In this document: one piece after another, positions 21,320 through 34,169 of the stretch | Numbering within the stretch: position 1 is the first letter of the stretch | How the letters are laid out: the number at the start of each line of letters is the position of its first letter | NCBI GenBank assembly: GCA_026120185.1 | Contig: JANUWF010001481.1 | Span: 2,299,001 to 2,363,000, forward strand | Source: Voacanga thouarsii | Taxonomy: Eukaryota; Streptophyta; Magnoliopsida; Gentianales; Apocynaceae | Direction of reading: 5' to 3' | Length of the DNA: 64,000 nt | Notes under the pieces: generated by a model | Seen by the model: only the letters and a program-made list of their open reading frames with translations | Databases searched by the model: none | What the model was told of the DNA's origin: nothing | Program-made: the position numbers and the translations under genes

Positions 21320-24238
21320 TTTGAAGATATATCATGTAGCTACTAATAAACAAATAAGAATTTAATCATTAAATAATGATTAAGAAGACATTTATGACTA
21401 TTGATTTGGTAAATAAATATATGTTTATGAATGAATATAAATAATAATTAGTAGTCATATATATATTAGTTATCCGCAATTGACTAAATTAATTAATTGA
21501 TACTTCTATTAAGTTGACAACTAATTTTTAGTAGGTAAGTAAATAGTAATTAAATAAACATCAGTATATAGAGAATAATAATTAAATAAAAGATATAGGA
21601 GTTTAATATACAATCTAGATAGAATAGTTGGTAATATATAATATTTGGTATTTAACATCTAATAAGCAATAGTTAAATAAATATAAATAGTAATAAAATA
21701 ATTTATCAATCAATAATAATTGATACTATTTAATGATTGAAACATGAATAAATAAATGGTGAATATTATTTTGTACACTATATACATAGGAAAATAATTA
21801 GTTCAAGAAATCAATTACTAAACATATAATCAATTAGTAAATTAACTGAGTAATTAATCTCCAAACAAAGCATCATAGCCAATAGATTTTGAATATCACA
21901 CAACATTAATTGAAAATAGCATTGATCGAAACCTATGTTCATCATTCTATCCTGCTTGTAAAAACCATTCATATTAAGCAAAGCCAAGCACCATCATCAA
22001 CCACCAAAACAAGTTACCCTCAAAACCCTAACTTCTCACAACCCAAACAGCAAGACTACCAACTTAATCGCCCCACAACGTTTTAAAATAAATAAATAAA
22101 TAAAGAGACTTACAAAAGGGTGTGACCGAGAATCACTTGAGGAAAGGAAGAGACTCGGTTCGCTCAAGGTATCCGGAGTATTGAGCAGTGAAGGAGGTGT
22201 AGCAGCTTGACCTTGAATTGCATAGATCGGAAGGGTTAGAGTGTGAGAAACGGAGAAGAGAGAGCCGAGATTATGGGTGTCTCGGTTTGTTGGAGACTGA
22301 TAAAGAAGAGAAAGATTTGAGAGTTAGGAGAAAGGAGTTTTGCCTTGCTTGGATGAAGAATAGACTGCAATTGATGATACTTTAGTGTTTGCTTCAGTCT
22401 TGAGGGGGTTTGGAGGTAGATGCCGTGACAAGAAGAAGAAAGGAAGGGATTTGTGTGTGTAGAGTGAGAGGGAGGCCGAGAAGAATTTTCTTTGTTAGTA
22501 TGAGTGTTGTTTCGGTTAAAGAGAACTAGTGATTAGGCTTAGGGTGTTTCGGTTCTTAGGTGGGGTAATGGTGGAGGAATACTAGGTGATTGATGGGAGT
22601 AAAGAAAGAAAGTGTTCAGATTTGGAGAAGGTGATTGAGAAGGACAAAGGAGGAAGGGCTCTCAGTCTCTTGTGAGGCTGGGAAAAGAAGACAAAGGTCT
22701 TGCTGTGTGCAAGACTGCTTGGCTTGAGGAAAGGAGAAAAATAAAAGAGGAATAAAGAGGCTGTTGTTTCGGTACTCCTGGAATTGAAGGGCCGAATGGC
22801 TTCCTGTTGTTGTCTCAGTGTTGAGAAGAGAAGGAGGTTAGGGACTGCTTTTGGTTGTGTGCTGTGCTTGCTTAGTCTTGCTGCTGCATTTTGGTACGGC
22901 CGAATGGCCCTTGTGAGTGTGGTTTTCTGCTGAAGCAATTGAGAGATGAGAGGGAGAGTTTTTGGTGTTTTCTTATGCAATAGACAGCTGCTTGTGTGGG
23001 TTTGAAAGGTTAAAAGCCAAAAATGCTTTTTTCTCTAAGTTGCTTTGGTTTTGCTGCTGATGAGGAGGGGTCCGAAATCTTCTCGTTGCTTGTTGGAATT
23101 TTCGGACATCATGGAGAAAGGAAAGGAGAGCTAGGCAGTTGGAATTTTGGGTAAGAGATCATGCACCACGTTTCCTTCTTGGAAGAAGAAAAGTATATTA
23201 TCTTGTCTTGCCAAGTTAAAGGAATTTTTCCCTTCTTGTTTCCCCTTCCCTAATTCAGTTAGTTTTAGTAGGGAAAGGAAAGCTGTACATGAGCTAGGCT
23301 AACCGAAGTTTAAGGGTGTTCAGCACATTCTTGGCTGAAATTTTGTTGTGCTATAAGGAAAGAAATTTCAGCATTTTGAATTCAAACTTAGGAAGGAAAC
23401 AATAAGAGAGTGCAGTCAATTTTGGAAAGGAAAATCAATGAATTACTGCTTGGCATGGCCGGCTTCCATGACTAAAAAGGGAAGAAAATTAGACAGTATG
23501 CATAAAAGGAAAAGGAAAGATATAAGGTAAGAAAAATCACAGGAGTTTAAAATTTAAATCTCGTAAGAAATAAGGAATGAATGTTCAACTTTGGAAAAGA
23601 ATAATTACCGCCCATCTTTCTACCCATAATTGAAGAAAATAAAATTGGAAGATTTTCCTAGATCATAGTCGATTGTGATGCTAGAAGCAAATAACCTTAA
23701 AAGACTAGAACAATACAACAGGAAATAATAGCATATTAAGTAGGGAAATATTAGAACTAAACCTAGATAGAGTATTTTCCTATTTCCATTATGTTAATGG
23801 CGGCTAGCACTAGTGTATGAGTAGAATCGAAAGAAAGAGAGGGAAGAGGGAATAAAAGGGAAATAGAAAAAAAATCATGTAAGAGGGAATATTCAAACCT
23901 TAGTTAACCCACTAAATTCCCACCTCCCTTTTCATTAAACCATGGTTCTCTAATGCCCAATAATTGCTCTAAAATTCTTATGTACTAAAACCTTCTCTTT
24001 AAGTTCTCCCTAAGACCAAATAAATTAATAAACAAGGTAAACTAATGCATACTCTGATAGCAAGCTAGTTAAGTAAAGCATTTTAGCATAACAATAGCTA
24101 ATTGAACTACACATGAAACACATATATTTATACTATATAAATTATGGACATTCACAAACACACAACACATATAGTTCAAAATAGTGCAATGCATGCTATT
24201 TCTCTCTTTCTAAGGCAATTGTAAGGTGGGATTTTACA
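19971..24238 (-). mobile_element. Solo LTR G, 4268 bp, same superfamily as A-D
   Basis: On the minus strand it begins TGTAAAATCCCACC and ends GATATTACA. Flanks are an exact GTTCA duplication (19966-19970 and 24239-24243). The 3'-terminal block (AAAGATCC, GGTCCTAAAG, CAACATCCCC) matches B, C and D. It has an (AT)n run at about 21270-21316. A GTGGGTTAACTAAGGTTTGA tRNA-like relic lies near 23890-23925. The 132-residue frame at 22582-22980 is repetitive leader sequence, not a gene. It is inserted in the 3' LTR of F. Confidence 0.9.
21270..21316. repeat. (AT)n microsatellite
   Basis: About 23 AT units inside solo LTR G. Confidence 0.95.
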
Positions 24239-24243
24239 GTTCA

Positions 24244-25163
24244 TCAAGAGAAAATAAATATATCGAATCAATATAAGTTGGTTCCCATCATATAAATCCA
24301 TTTCTCAATTTAAATACAAAAGAATAGCCTAATCAATCAATTCAATTAACAAATCCATGTGATAAATTATTCAAATAGAATTTAATAAATCAAATAATAA
24401 TCTAATATAAAACCAAATTAGGGTATAACCCTTTAACTACAATTAGATTCAAGCAAAATAAACATCACCAAATCAAAATTATAAAGTAAAAGAAAAGGAA
24501 AGACTCATAGATAAGTGTTGTTCTTCTACTTTGGATTTGCCTTAGGATGCTTCTCTTCTCCTCCAATCTAATCTTCTCTTCTAACTCTCCTTGATGTTTT
24601 TAATAGGTTTTCAGATGGGTTTCTCGAGTGGCTCACCCAGAAATAACCTAGATAAGGAGTATTTATAGATTCCTCTTAAAAAAAAACCCTAAATTCTACA
24701 GAACAGGGGTTTTCTGTGATGTTGCATAGCATCGTGGAAGGTGTTATGCATGGTGCTGTGCATGCTTTCCATTAGTTGTATTGGCTTTGAAATGGCGTCG
24801 TGGAACTTGATTCCATAGTGTGCTGTAATTGTGTAAGGTGGCGTTGAATTTGAGATGCATGGTGGCTCCCAGAAGTTTGATATTTCTAAACTCTAATCAT
24901 ACAAGGTGTTGTGGACTCCCAGTATTTTAACTCTGAAATTTAGGTAATGCATGGCAACGAGCACGGTGACCTTGACAGCGTCGTGTAGCTTTAGTTAAGC
25001 TCATTTGCAGTCTTTTTCTCCTTTAATCCATTTCTAATTTCAAATCATTATAGCCTATATCAATCAATGAGAAAAAAGGAGGATAAATGGCAATTTATAT
25101 CAAATTCTAAAGACATTAAAGTACAAATGATATATAAAATATGTATATAATGAACAATTATCA
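24244..25163 (-). mobile_element. Element F 3' LTR, proximal segment (U3)
   Basis: Homologous to 42060-43003. The minus-strand start TGATAATTGTTCA at 25163 directly follows the polypurine tract. It contains repeated GGCGTCGTGGA / GGTGCTGTG words in U3. Confidence 0.88.
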
Positions 25164-26580
25164 CCCCACACTAAAACTTTTGTTTGTCCTCGTGGAAATA
25201 AAAACTAAATACCTCAAGAAAATAGCTTCTTCACAAAAGACATTTTAACAAAATAGGATTTTTGAAGGAAGTTTGGCAAATATTGTAAATGTATTATCTC
25301 CCATTTGGTTTACAAATCAAGTCCAACACTTAATTGGCCAAGCTAATTTTTGTGTAAACTTGTATATTAAGATAGATATGACTAAAGTCATCGAAGTTGA
25401 ATTAAACAAGTTCATACTTAGTCAACATTTTCTATCCCATTTCTTAAGTTAATAATACAAATCAAGTGATTCATATAAATAGAGAATCATAAGCTAATTT
25501 AAGTTCTTTAACTTCCTTAGCTACTGCATTCATAAGTAGTAAATAGATGATTGGTCTATTCTTACTTGCAAGGTAATGTAAACACCTAGTAGATATGAAT
25601 AAATAAGGATCTTTCATATTTTATATTATCCTCATTAAATTCTCATTTTCTTTTTCTGGTAAGGTTATGCAAAAACCTAGTAAAGATATGTGAATAATGA
25701 TTTTTCAGCTTTCGCTTTACCTTACTCTATTCTTTCATTTTCTTACCCTAATCCACATTTACTTAAACTCAGAGTTAGGACTAGTTAGAAAATTATAAAA
25801 TATAAACAAGCCAAAATTTCCAGTTTATACTTCATCACAAGTTTCTCATCCATTCTCAAGAGAAAAAGTGTCACAATGTTACTAAAACATAAATAAGGTA
25901 ATACAAATTCTCAAGACTTAGTCATTTCACACATAATATACAAGTTTACATAAAAACAAACATGTCCAAAAAGGATTTAATTAAATTTTCATGCCAAAGG
26001 TAATACAATAACAATCTATCAAAGCCAAACTATTTCAAAAAAATCAAAAAATTTTGTCCAATTTTCAGCAATTTTGAGCCCAAGATAAAGCTCAACAATT
26101 CACAAATAATCTTGCAGAGAATACATTTCCAACCTCTACCCCACACTTAGAGTGAACAATGTCCTTATTAGCCAACAAACATATGTAATATTAATAAATA
26201 TAGTAGGACTGATAAAGATAAAGAACGAAAAGTAAAGCAATACTCCCCAAGTGATTAGAAGGTCAAGTTGATCATTAGAGGAAGAACAGAAGATCAGCCA
26301 TAAGGAAAATTATATTTACAATTATCAAAAGAAATAAAGTACTGAATAAGTGAAATAAACAAAATAAAGGTGAAAGTCAAATGTCATAACAAAATATTAA
26401 AGTACTAAAAACTTCCTAAGAAGAGTAACAAATCCTATCAATAGAATGAAATAAAAGGACATGAAAAACAAGTAAAGAAAAGCAAAATTAAGAAATAAGA
26501 TTCTCCAAAGCATATAAGATGGCAAAAACTCTTTCCAAATCTCTAAGATCCTCTCCAAAATAATGTTTCAACCGATTACC
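25164..26580 (-). other. Element F 3' non-coding region with two PPT-like tracts
   Basis: The functional PPT is minus-strand TTTTAGTGTGGGG (25164-25176), preceded by GAGGACAAAC. A second tract, CTAAGTGTGGGGTAGAGG (about 26133-26150), is preceded by AAGGACATTGTTCA. No env-like ORF is found here, although Athila elements often carry one. Confidence 0.6.
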
Positions 26581-26582
26581 AT

Positions 26583-27135
26583 TTACTTTATATTACCATT
26601 TATAATGCTATAGGGAAAGACTTTTTTTCCCCCCCCCACAAATGGTCTAAACCACATTGATTTAAGCTTTCCAGGGAACAATCTTAGCCTTGAATTGTAA
26701 AGCAACACTTGGTCACCCTCTTTGAATTCCTTGTTTGGTAGGATATGGTTATCATGCCATTGTTTGACTCTCTTTGTACACTTTGTGATTGTCATAGGCT
26801 TCATTGCTCTATTATCAAGTTTATTCAATTGAAGGGATCTCTTTTCACTTGCAAAATTAACATAAAAATTTACAAACATTATTGTCCAAATACTTTGTGT
26901 TTAATTTCTACAGTTAGATGGCAAGATTTCCTATAAACTAATCGATAAGGAGTGATGCCTAAAAGGGTCTTATAAGCAGTCTTGTATACCCAAAGAGCAT
27001 AATCCAATTTCTTACTCCAATCCTTCCTCGTGTGATTGACTATCTTTTCCAAAATTCTTTTGAGCTCACTATTAACCATCTCCACTTGGCTATTGGAGGG
27101 TGATATGGGGTTGTAAATTTATAGGTAACACTAGA
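26583..27135 (-). pseudogene. Element F integrase, C-terminal half
   Basis: Continues the integrase core interrupted at 37424. Visible on the minus strand are TTPYHPP, then SELKRILEK, which supplies the Glu of the DDE triad, then KDWSKKLDYALWVYKTAYKT and the C-terminal EFKEGDQVLLYNSRL plus LFPGKL of the GPY/F-like tail. Stops and frameshifts break it, including a poly(C)/poly(T) run near 26622-26637. It catalysed strand transfer in the ancestral element and is now a pseudogene. Confidence 0.82.
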
Positions 27136-28572
27136 TGATGCGTATTTTTTTGGGTATAAAAATCATATAAAAATAAGTACATTTCCAATCAAGTTTAAAT
27201 TAAAACGTTAACCCCAAATTACATATATGAGCAAACGTACTCATCATTAACATAGCATAGGGTTCAAACGAGTGTCGATCCTCCAGGAACAATTATGCAT
27301 TAATCCATTTTCTTTCATTGTTTAACCAACTCAATAAAGTTAAAACAAAATAAAAAGAAAAATAAAATAAAATAAAAAAATATACATGTCAAGGATGGAG
27401 AATTATGTAACTCAAACTATTATTTTGACAAACATAATCTTAAAGTACCCAATCTTTATCATAACTAATTATTCTCTTGGCATCATGAAGGATCATATAG
27501 ATTCACTTTTTTTTTCTAATCCATAAAATCCCAATCTTCTAGACAAACTAGCATCATATATCATGTCTCAACTACTTCACCTAAAAGATGCATTAAACAC
27601 AATCCTTTGATTAAATTTCCATTCCTGGAAAATTTATACATGAAATTAACCAATGAATCCATATCATGGCAGATATTAATTAACCTTTAACTACTTTGTT
27701 CCTAACAATTAACCCCTTTGTTCAAGTAAGTTAAGAGACAACAAATATGAAATTAATGAATTGAGACCACCATCAACCCCTTTGTCCAAGCAAGTTAATG
27801 GAAAGAAACAATCAATTAATCTTGTAATAAGTATAAGTAATTAAATACCAAGAAGAATAATCAATTAATCAAAAGATCAAATAACTCTAAAAATTATGAA
27901 TATCTAAAATAATGTCAAATTATAATAAAATAATTAATACATCATTGTCAAGAAAAAGAAAACAAAGTAAAAGAAAGCACTCATAGACAAGCCTCCTTCT
28001 TCTTCCTTTGAAGACCTTCTTGCACAACTCTTCTTAATTTGGAGAATTCCTCATTTGATTTAAGTGATTTTCTATGATGATCTATGAATTCTCTCTCTTT
28101 CTCTTGTGTTTTCCATCTATTTATACACTTAGGAAGTGTCTAAACTCGTTGGTGCAAGGTTTTTGGCCGAGTAGAAGTAGGAAGATACTAAAATTTTACA
28201 AATTACCAAAAACTGTGTGGAAAAAATCAAGATTCTGTCTTATCCTCAGGGCACAGCCGGCGCCACCTTGACTGCTAGAGTCGGCGCCAGTTCGGTTTTG
28301 TTCTGGTCCTGTTTCAACAATTTTTCATCGTCTTAAAATACATGTCAACAGCACATGGCCGGTGCCGGTTCCTTTGGCCTGGCCGGCGCCACCTTTGTTC
28401 TATTTTATGATGTTTTTGTTTTGTTTTACCCCTAAAATTTGAAATAATACACAAAATACCTTTTCAAGAGTAAAATTTCAAATATGAAGGAATATGACTA
28501 GTTATTGAACATAATGTATCACAAAAGAACCTCAAATAATTAGAAAAAATATGACTAATTTAGGCCTTATCA
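27136..28572 (-). mobile_element. Element H 3' LTR
   Basis: Minus strand TGATAAGGCC to ACGCATCA. It contains two GC-rich GGCGCC-type units near 28255-28290 and one at about 28380. It is 94 bases shorter than the 5' LTR because the latter carries an extra GC-rich unit. Confidence 0.9.
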
Positions 28573-30400
28573 ATTCCTCCACATTTAGCTCTTTGCTTGT
28601 CCTCAAGCAAAGTATCAAAGACAAGTAGGAAAACACAAGGTTTCATCAGATTCACTCAAACTAATTCCAAAACGATATCTCTAATGCTTTCTTCATTCAA
28701 GAACACAAAACATAAGTTACTATATCTTTCAAAACAAATGCAAGACTTGTGTAGGTGAATAGTGACTTAGTAGAACCATCCTAATTTTTAACAATATTCT
28801 CAAACCATTGGAAAGAATTTAGTTCAAAAGAACTATGCATTTCATAAGCTTACCTTTCATACACTCTCTCCACTAATCTGAGACATAGCATGATTCTATT
28901 TAGGTTAAGTAGGACTTTCAAACTTGTAATGTAAGGCTAAAGGGCTTGTAATGTAGCTTGTCAAACAAAGGATATAGGAGACTCAAGGATCAAAGAAGCC
29001 GAGAGTTCGCAAAAAAAGGATAAACAAAATGTATCAATAACTTCCAAACTTCTCTTGCTCTCCTATCTCAAAATCAATCAAAACCCATAGCCTTGTATAG
29101 TAATTACAGTTCAACTCAAGCAAATCTTGCATTGTCTCTCTCTCTCTCTCTTTTTCCCGCTTCCTTCATCAACTCTTCTTTATTTTTTTTCACAAGATTA
29201 CTCGAATTTTCAGCAATGGTGTCAAGGACTTGATGTAAACTCAACTTTTACAGCTCAATCACCATTCCTCTTGTGATCTTTCTTTTCTTTCTTTTTCAAT
29301 TTTTCTTTCTTGTCTCTCTTCTTTTGTTTTTACTGCTGCTGTTCTTTCCTTTCTCAGTTTCTCTCTTCTCATCTTTTCTAGCAGCTTTTTGTTTTCACTT
29401 TTTCTTTTTTTTTCTTTCTTTGCCTTTTCTTCCTTCCTTCCTTTCCCAACTCATACACTATTAATGCATGACTGAAAGTAACAAGTCATGATTTTTTCAC
29501 AAGTATTCTCCCTTAACATTCTCCTACATGTACTTTTATCCCTCTAGAGCAATCAAAGATTTGGACTATAAATTAAACTCTCAGAAAAAAATAAGGGACA
29601 AAGTATGATAATGGGTTTTAAGAATGAAATTACAAATTTAGGCTCAAAATAGGCACTAGGGATAATAAAATAGGTAGGCTTGAAAAGCTCAAATTATCCA
29701 AAGAAGGCCTATTACCGTTATCCCTAAGTTAAATCATGAATGTCTTTCTTATTTCGCCTCGAGAGGTATTCAAGTAAGTTCTAGAATACTCAATGAATTT
29801 TAGTAGAAAAACAGGTTTAAGAACAATGTAAAGCATTTGATCAAGAACTACTTCGTCCAAGTGCGTGCAAAAATTCATGCATAAGCCATAAATGATATAG
29901 AACAAATGTTTTATAATCCATCCTAAAGACATGCATTAAAAATACAGTTTGAAATCTCAAAGAAAATAAAAAAAAAATCTGAAAATTTTGCTCACAAGAA
30001 GGATAAAGTACAAAAGAATGATGCATGGAAGAATTTTCAATCTCACCACTCCCCCACACTCAAACTGGACATTGTCCTCAATGGACAAATAAATAGAGCA
30101 AAGAATAAATAATGCCATGGGACAAAAAATATAAAGGAAAAGAGATAAGAAAGACAATACTTTCATATATTGTGTAATGTACAATAGCTGAATTCCTAAA
30201 GAAAGAGGCATTGGCAAAATACCTAAAAAGAAAATTACAAAAGAAACACCAAAACATAAAAACTAGAAAAGAAAAATAAAACGAAACGAAAGGAAGAAAA
30301 TCGGACAAAAAGAAAAGAAAAGAAAAAAAGAAATCAGAACTAACTAGGAAAGACATGAAAAGATAAAGGAAAAATAAGAGTGAACAATAAAAGAAAGTGT
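28573..30400 (-). other. Element H 3' non-coding region
   Basis: The minus strand ends in AATGTGGAGGAAT, the PPT beside the 3' LTR, preceded by GAGGACAAGC. A second PPT-like tract, GAGTGTGGGGGAGTGG, is at 30044-30062, preceded by GAGGACAATGTCCAG. A (CT)n run at about 29132-29149 and pyrimidine-rich low-complexity tracts (29270-29460) give spurious open frames. Confidence 0.6.
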
Positions 30401-31458
30401 GGAACAATCAGCTCAATCCTCCTCCTCATCATCATTATCAGCCGGTGCGAAAGGGCTCTCACCACCATGTTGGCTTGGAAAATGCTGCCTTCATTCAGCC
30501 CATTGCTGCTCCATAGTAGCTTGCCGTCGGGCAATGTCGTCAATGGAGCCTTGCAAGTGTAGGAGCATCTTCGTCTGCTGGGCTAACTGTCCCAGCACAG
30601 TAGTCTCGAAGTCAGTCCTGGGTTGGGACTGAGAACTATTAGCTCGTGCACGTGATAGTAGTGGTGGGTGCTCTTCCTCCATAGGTGGTGGCCTAACCTA
30701 ACCGGGATACTTGACCTTATGGGGAGTTAGTCACTTTTCAACTCCTAGTTGTACTTGTACCCATAACTCATTAATGTTTATTCCGTAACCATATTGTACT
30801 CAGTGGTAGCCTCCATCAATTCTCCCTCAATACTAACACCAAAATCTTTCAGAATTTTCATGATAACTAGAGGGAAGACGAAGGCTTTGGTAGAGAGACG
30901 GTGATGAACCACATCCCTAATGGATTGTATAATCAAGGGTGCAAGAGGGATAGACAGGGTGTTCATCATCCTATTCAAAATGTAGGTGTCAATAAGGCGG
31001 ATCTCATTAAATCCACTGGCACGGGGTACAACATTGAACCCAAACATATAGATTAAAGTTCTAAAGTTGGTAGCAAGATCATTGTTCGAATAGAAACTGT
31101 TAGCTTGAAAGGCATTATGCTTATACAACCCTAGAGTAGATCTAGTCTCACTGGCATTCCAATTAGAGTCAAAAAGAATTTTTTGATTGTTAACATCTAC
31201 CCCTTGCCATGAATCATCATCAAACACCTGGAGAAGATTAGCTAAGTGATTTTGTGTGATGATAATGGGGATTCCTTTCACTCTCGTCTCAATGTGGGGA
31301 AGGTGTTTATTGCCCTTGTTAACCATGTTGGCATAGAATTCTCTTTGATTAACACTGGACAATACTTCCCTTTTAGCTGTACTATCGATCCCCATCCTAG
31401 CCTCCTAAACATCACTCCTAATTTAAGGGCAAGGTCTAGGCAAGTGCGAATGTACGCT
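30400..31458 (-). pseudogene. Element H env-like ORF, C-terminal part (plant transposon protein domain)
   Basis: The minus-strand frame includes REFYANMVNKG, LGLYKHNAFQANSF, IYMFGFNVVPRASG, IDTYILNRMM and HHRLSTKAFVFPLVIM. This is the pattern of the 'putative plant transposon protein' domain found in the third ORF of Athila-type elements. Downstream is a coiled, Gln-rich tail (TVLGQLAQQTKMLLHLQGSI). The function of this ORF is unknown; it has been compared with retroviral env by position only. A 205-codon uninterrupted stretch remains (30778-31395). It continues upstream at 32919 after the solo copia LTR. Confidence 0.75.
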
Positions 31459-31463
31459 CTACA

Positions 31464-32913
31464 TGTTGGGATTCGTGGACTCCTAAACGCGGAAAACATC
31501 TACGAATCCCTCCCGAGGACCCAAGTAAACGATTAAGAAGATGTAAACGATTAAGAGTTACCTCTGGTTGCTGTAATCGAAATCCTTCGATTCTGGTTGC
31601 GTTGTTGTACGTTCGACCCGAACAATCACCGATACGCTGCAGTATGCGAACGTCCTCTACGGATACACACCGCGAACTCACTCGATACCCGGGGAGTGCT
31701 AGCGCCTAGGGTTTGAGAGGTTTATTTTCCTTTCTCTGGTAGAGAATGGCACGAATGTTCTCAACCGGAAAAATTGGACTATCGAAAGACGGCTAGGGTT
31801 TTCTTAAAAACCCTCGAACCTCTTAGAGTCCAACCCTAATCATATCTTATCATATTCTAATTTAAATTCAAATTAAATTAAAGCCGATATGATAAGATTA
31901 CGCCATTATCTCGGTAATTTAACTAATTATTTTACCGAGTCGATTCTTATAATCTGGATATCATCCAGATTCATCGAACTTGGTCACCGGAAAAATAACC
32001 TAACAAGTTACGCTTATTGTGTGACCCTATAGGTTCATTTAACAGCTAGTAGCGTGCCTAAATCGTATTTAAATGGCCCACAAGTTATAAGCGGTTTCTA
32101 GCAAAACATTATAACTATCCAGGTTAAATGAAGATCGGTGATCTCTTTGAACCAAACCATAATTTTATATTTAGTCCCTTTGTCACACGATATCCAGATT
32201 AAGCATAAGGCACGGAGCATGTCATCCTTATTAAGCTTAATCAATTATTTCTTGATTTCATAGTAGATTGTTCAAACAAATGATATCAATATCTTAGATT
32301 GATATATTTGAGCACGACCATGCATTTTTAACAGTCTAACTTATCAAGGGGCCCATGGATATCTCTCCCATAATTGAGAGGGACAAATTCCTTCACAATC
32401 AATCATATTCCTCTCCTTGATTTATTTTATATCCAACGAGTAGTCTAATTTATTATCTAGTTAAAGACAACTTTAGACAATGTCAAAATATAGAATTTAT
32501 CAAGTAAGAAACTATGATGAATTTAGGTCGAAGGACTTTCAATATTATTATGGCTAGAAAGTACTTATGACATATTCCATGAAGTACTCTCACAGTGGGT
32601 CATGTCCAATACAATGTTCTCTAACATTTATTTATGTCTTGACTCGATATCACAAATATCCATGGCCAGTAAAACATAGCCATCAAGTCACAAACATACT
32701 AATCTTAATTTATTATTATTCCAATAATAATAATCGATCAGGGACAGTTTTAGAATAGTCATTGTATTCATTGTAGGGTTTTACTATCAAGTCACGTACT
32801 TGATGACCAACAAAACAAATTCACTATTCATGGAAAGGAAAGCCTCATATTATTATATAAAACATAATGACAATTGTATAAGTACAAATTGACTCTAGGG
32901 CATATCCCCAACA
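31464..32913 (-). mobile_element. Solo copia-type LTR in the env-like ORF of H
   Basis: Minus strand TGTTGGGGATATGCCCTAGA to GAATCCCAACA, flanked by an exact CTACA duplication (31459-31463 and 32914-32918). The start matches a common plant Ty1/copia LTR type. It has no internal region, so it is solo, and it is the youngest layer of the F-H stack. Confidence 0.88.
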
Positions 32914-32918
32914 CTACA

Positions 32919-33110
32919 ATGATCTTGTTGGATGCTCTCCTATTATACCATTCCTCACATAATGGATCGCTAAACTCAGTTGGTCTAAGGAACAAGGGAT
33001 CGATGGATGAAAGGGCCGAGGAAGAGGATGCTCTCGCCTTTTTAGAGGGTTGACCTCATGCTCTAGACATGTTGTCAAGTGAGTGGTAATGAAAATAGGA
33101 GGATAGAACA
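32919..33110 (-). pseudogene. Element H env-like ORF, N-terminal part
   Basis: The minus-strand frame starts MSRA, has a basic Ser-rich segment (SKKARASSSSALSSIDPLF) and then PLCEEWYNRRASNKIIVE, running up to the copia LTR. The likely start codon is near 33071. An in-frame stop follows the first four codons. Confidence 0.6.
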
Positions 33111-34165
33111 AATGAGCTCAAAGACTGGAAAGGGGGTGTAGCTACCCGTTTCAAACATAATCTACAATTCTTACGCAACCCTCAACCCATCGCACCAAAA
33201 ACAATTCCCAAACTCCTCCAATGTATAGAACATTCCCAACAACAACCAATTCAATCTCCTCCAATCAATTCAACACAACCTACAAGAATACATATAAAGC
33301 TCACTATAAAGTATAAATGTGTTGAATATCCCCAATGCATTTGAGTATACATGATCATATGAATGAAGGCAATATCATGGCATTTTGTGAAAAACAATTT
33401 AAGGTCCATGGGCAGTAAGTACTCGACCATCATAAATAGCCACAATTCTAACCTTAGATATATTCATGAATTTCCTAATGATCATGTGCATGAATTAAGT
33501 ATCCAAGAACCATTAACTCTTAATCTATCCAAAGTCATGGAGCTCAAGAGGTAATGCACAATTGAAGAGAACATAAACAACCCCCAACTTTCGGCCAAAA
33601 TTGTCCCTAAAATTAGAAAAAGTCATCTACACCATTTTAACTGTGGAATTGAATAAAAATAATACATTTGTGCTCGTGTATGCATGGGCAAGCAAAAGAT
33701 GTAGGCTTTTTGCAGAAATCCAAGCTCTTTACTTGTGGATTGAATGTGAGTTTGTTGTGCAAAATGAAAGATTTTGAGATTTTTGATCTGTAGGATCAAC
33801 AAAAGAAAGGTAGATGGATGTTATAGAAGTGATTAGGAGGTGAAAAATCAAATTTTGGGAAGTTGGAGAGGTGAAGCTGGCGCAGGTTAGAGAGGATTTG
33901 AGAGGGAGTTGGAGATTTTGAAAGAAGAAGTGGCCAAACTGGCCTATTTCTTGCACCTTACCCGACAAGAACCGGCGCCGGTCCTAGCCTTAGCTGGCGC
34001 TGGCTAAATTCTGTCCGGCCTTCTTCTCTCTCTTTTTTTTTTAATCAAGAAAAAGGATGAACACACAATAATGATAAACAATGCACTTCAATTCATGAAA
34101 AATAATCAACCAAAATGACAGAAGTAAAAATTGTCTCAATCACAAAACCGAAAGTAGAAATGGCT
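33111..34165 (-). other. Element H non-coding gap where pol would lie
   Basis: No protease, RT or integrase remnant is recognisable. It contains a GGCGCCGG / TGGCGCTGG unit (33960-34010) like those in the LTR. This marks a deletion or replacement of the whole pol region. Confidence 0.55.
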
Positions 34166-34169
34166 TCAA

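Noticed and set aside
22582..22980. 132-codon minus-strand frame
   Set aside because: Lies entirely inside solo LTR G in the purine-rich leader zone seen in its relatives; no domain and no other gene features.
29270..29464. Hydrophobic protein of Phe/Leu repeats
   Set aside because: Pyrimidine-rich low-complexity DNA translated; 3' non-coding region of element H.
30078..30407. 109-codon hydrophobic minus-strand frame that might be a membrane or env protein
   Set aside because: Derived from an A-rich (plus) / T-rich (minus) tract in H's 3' non-coding region; Phe/Leu richness is compositional.
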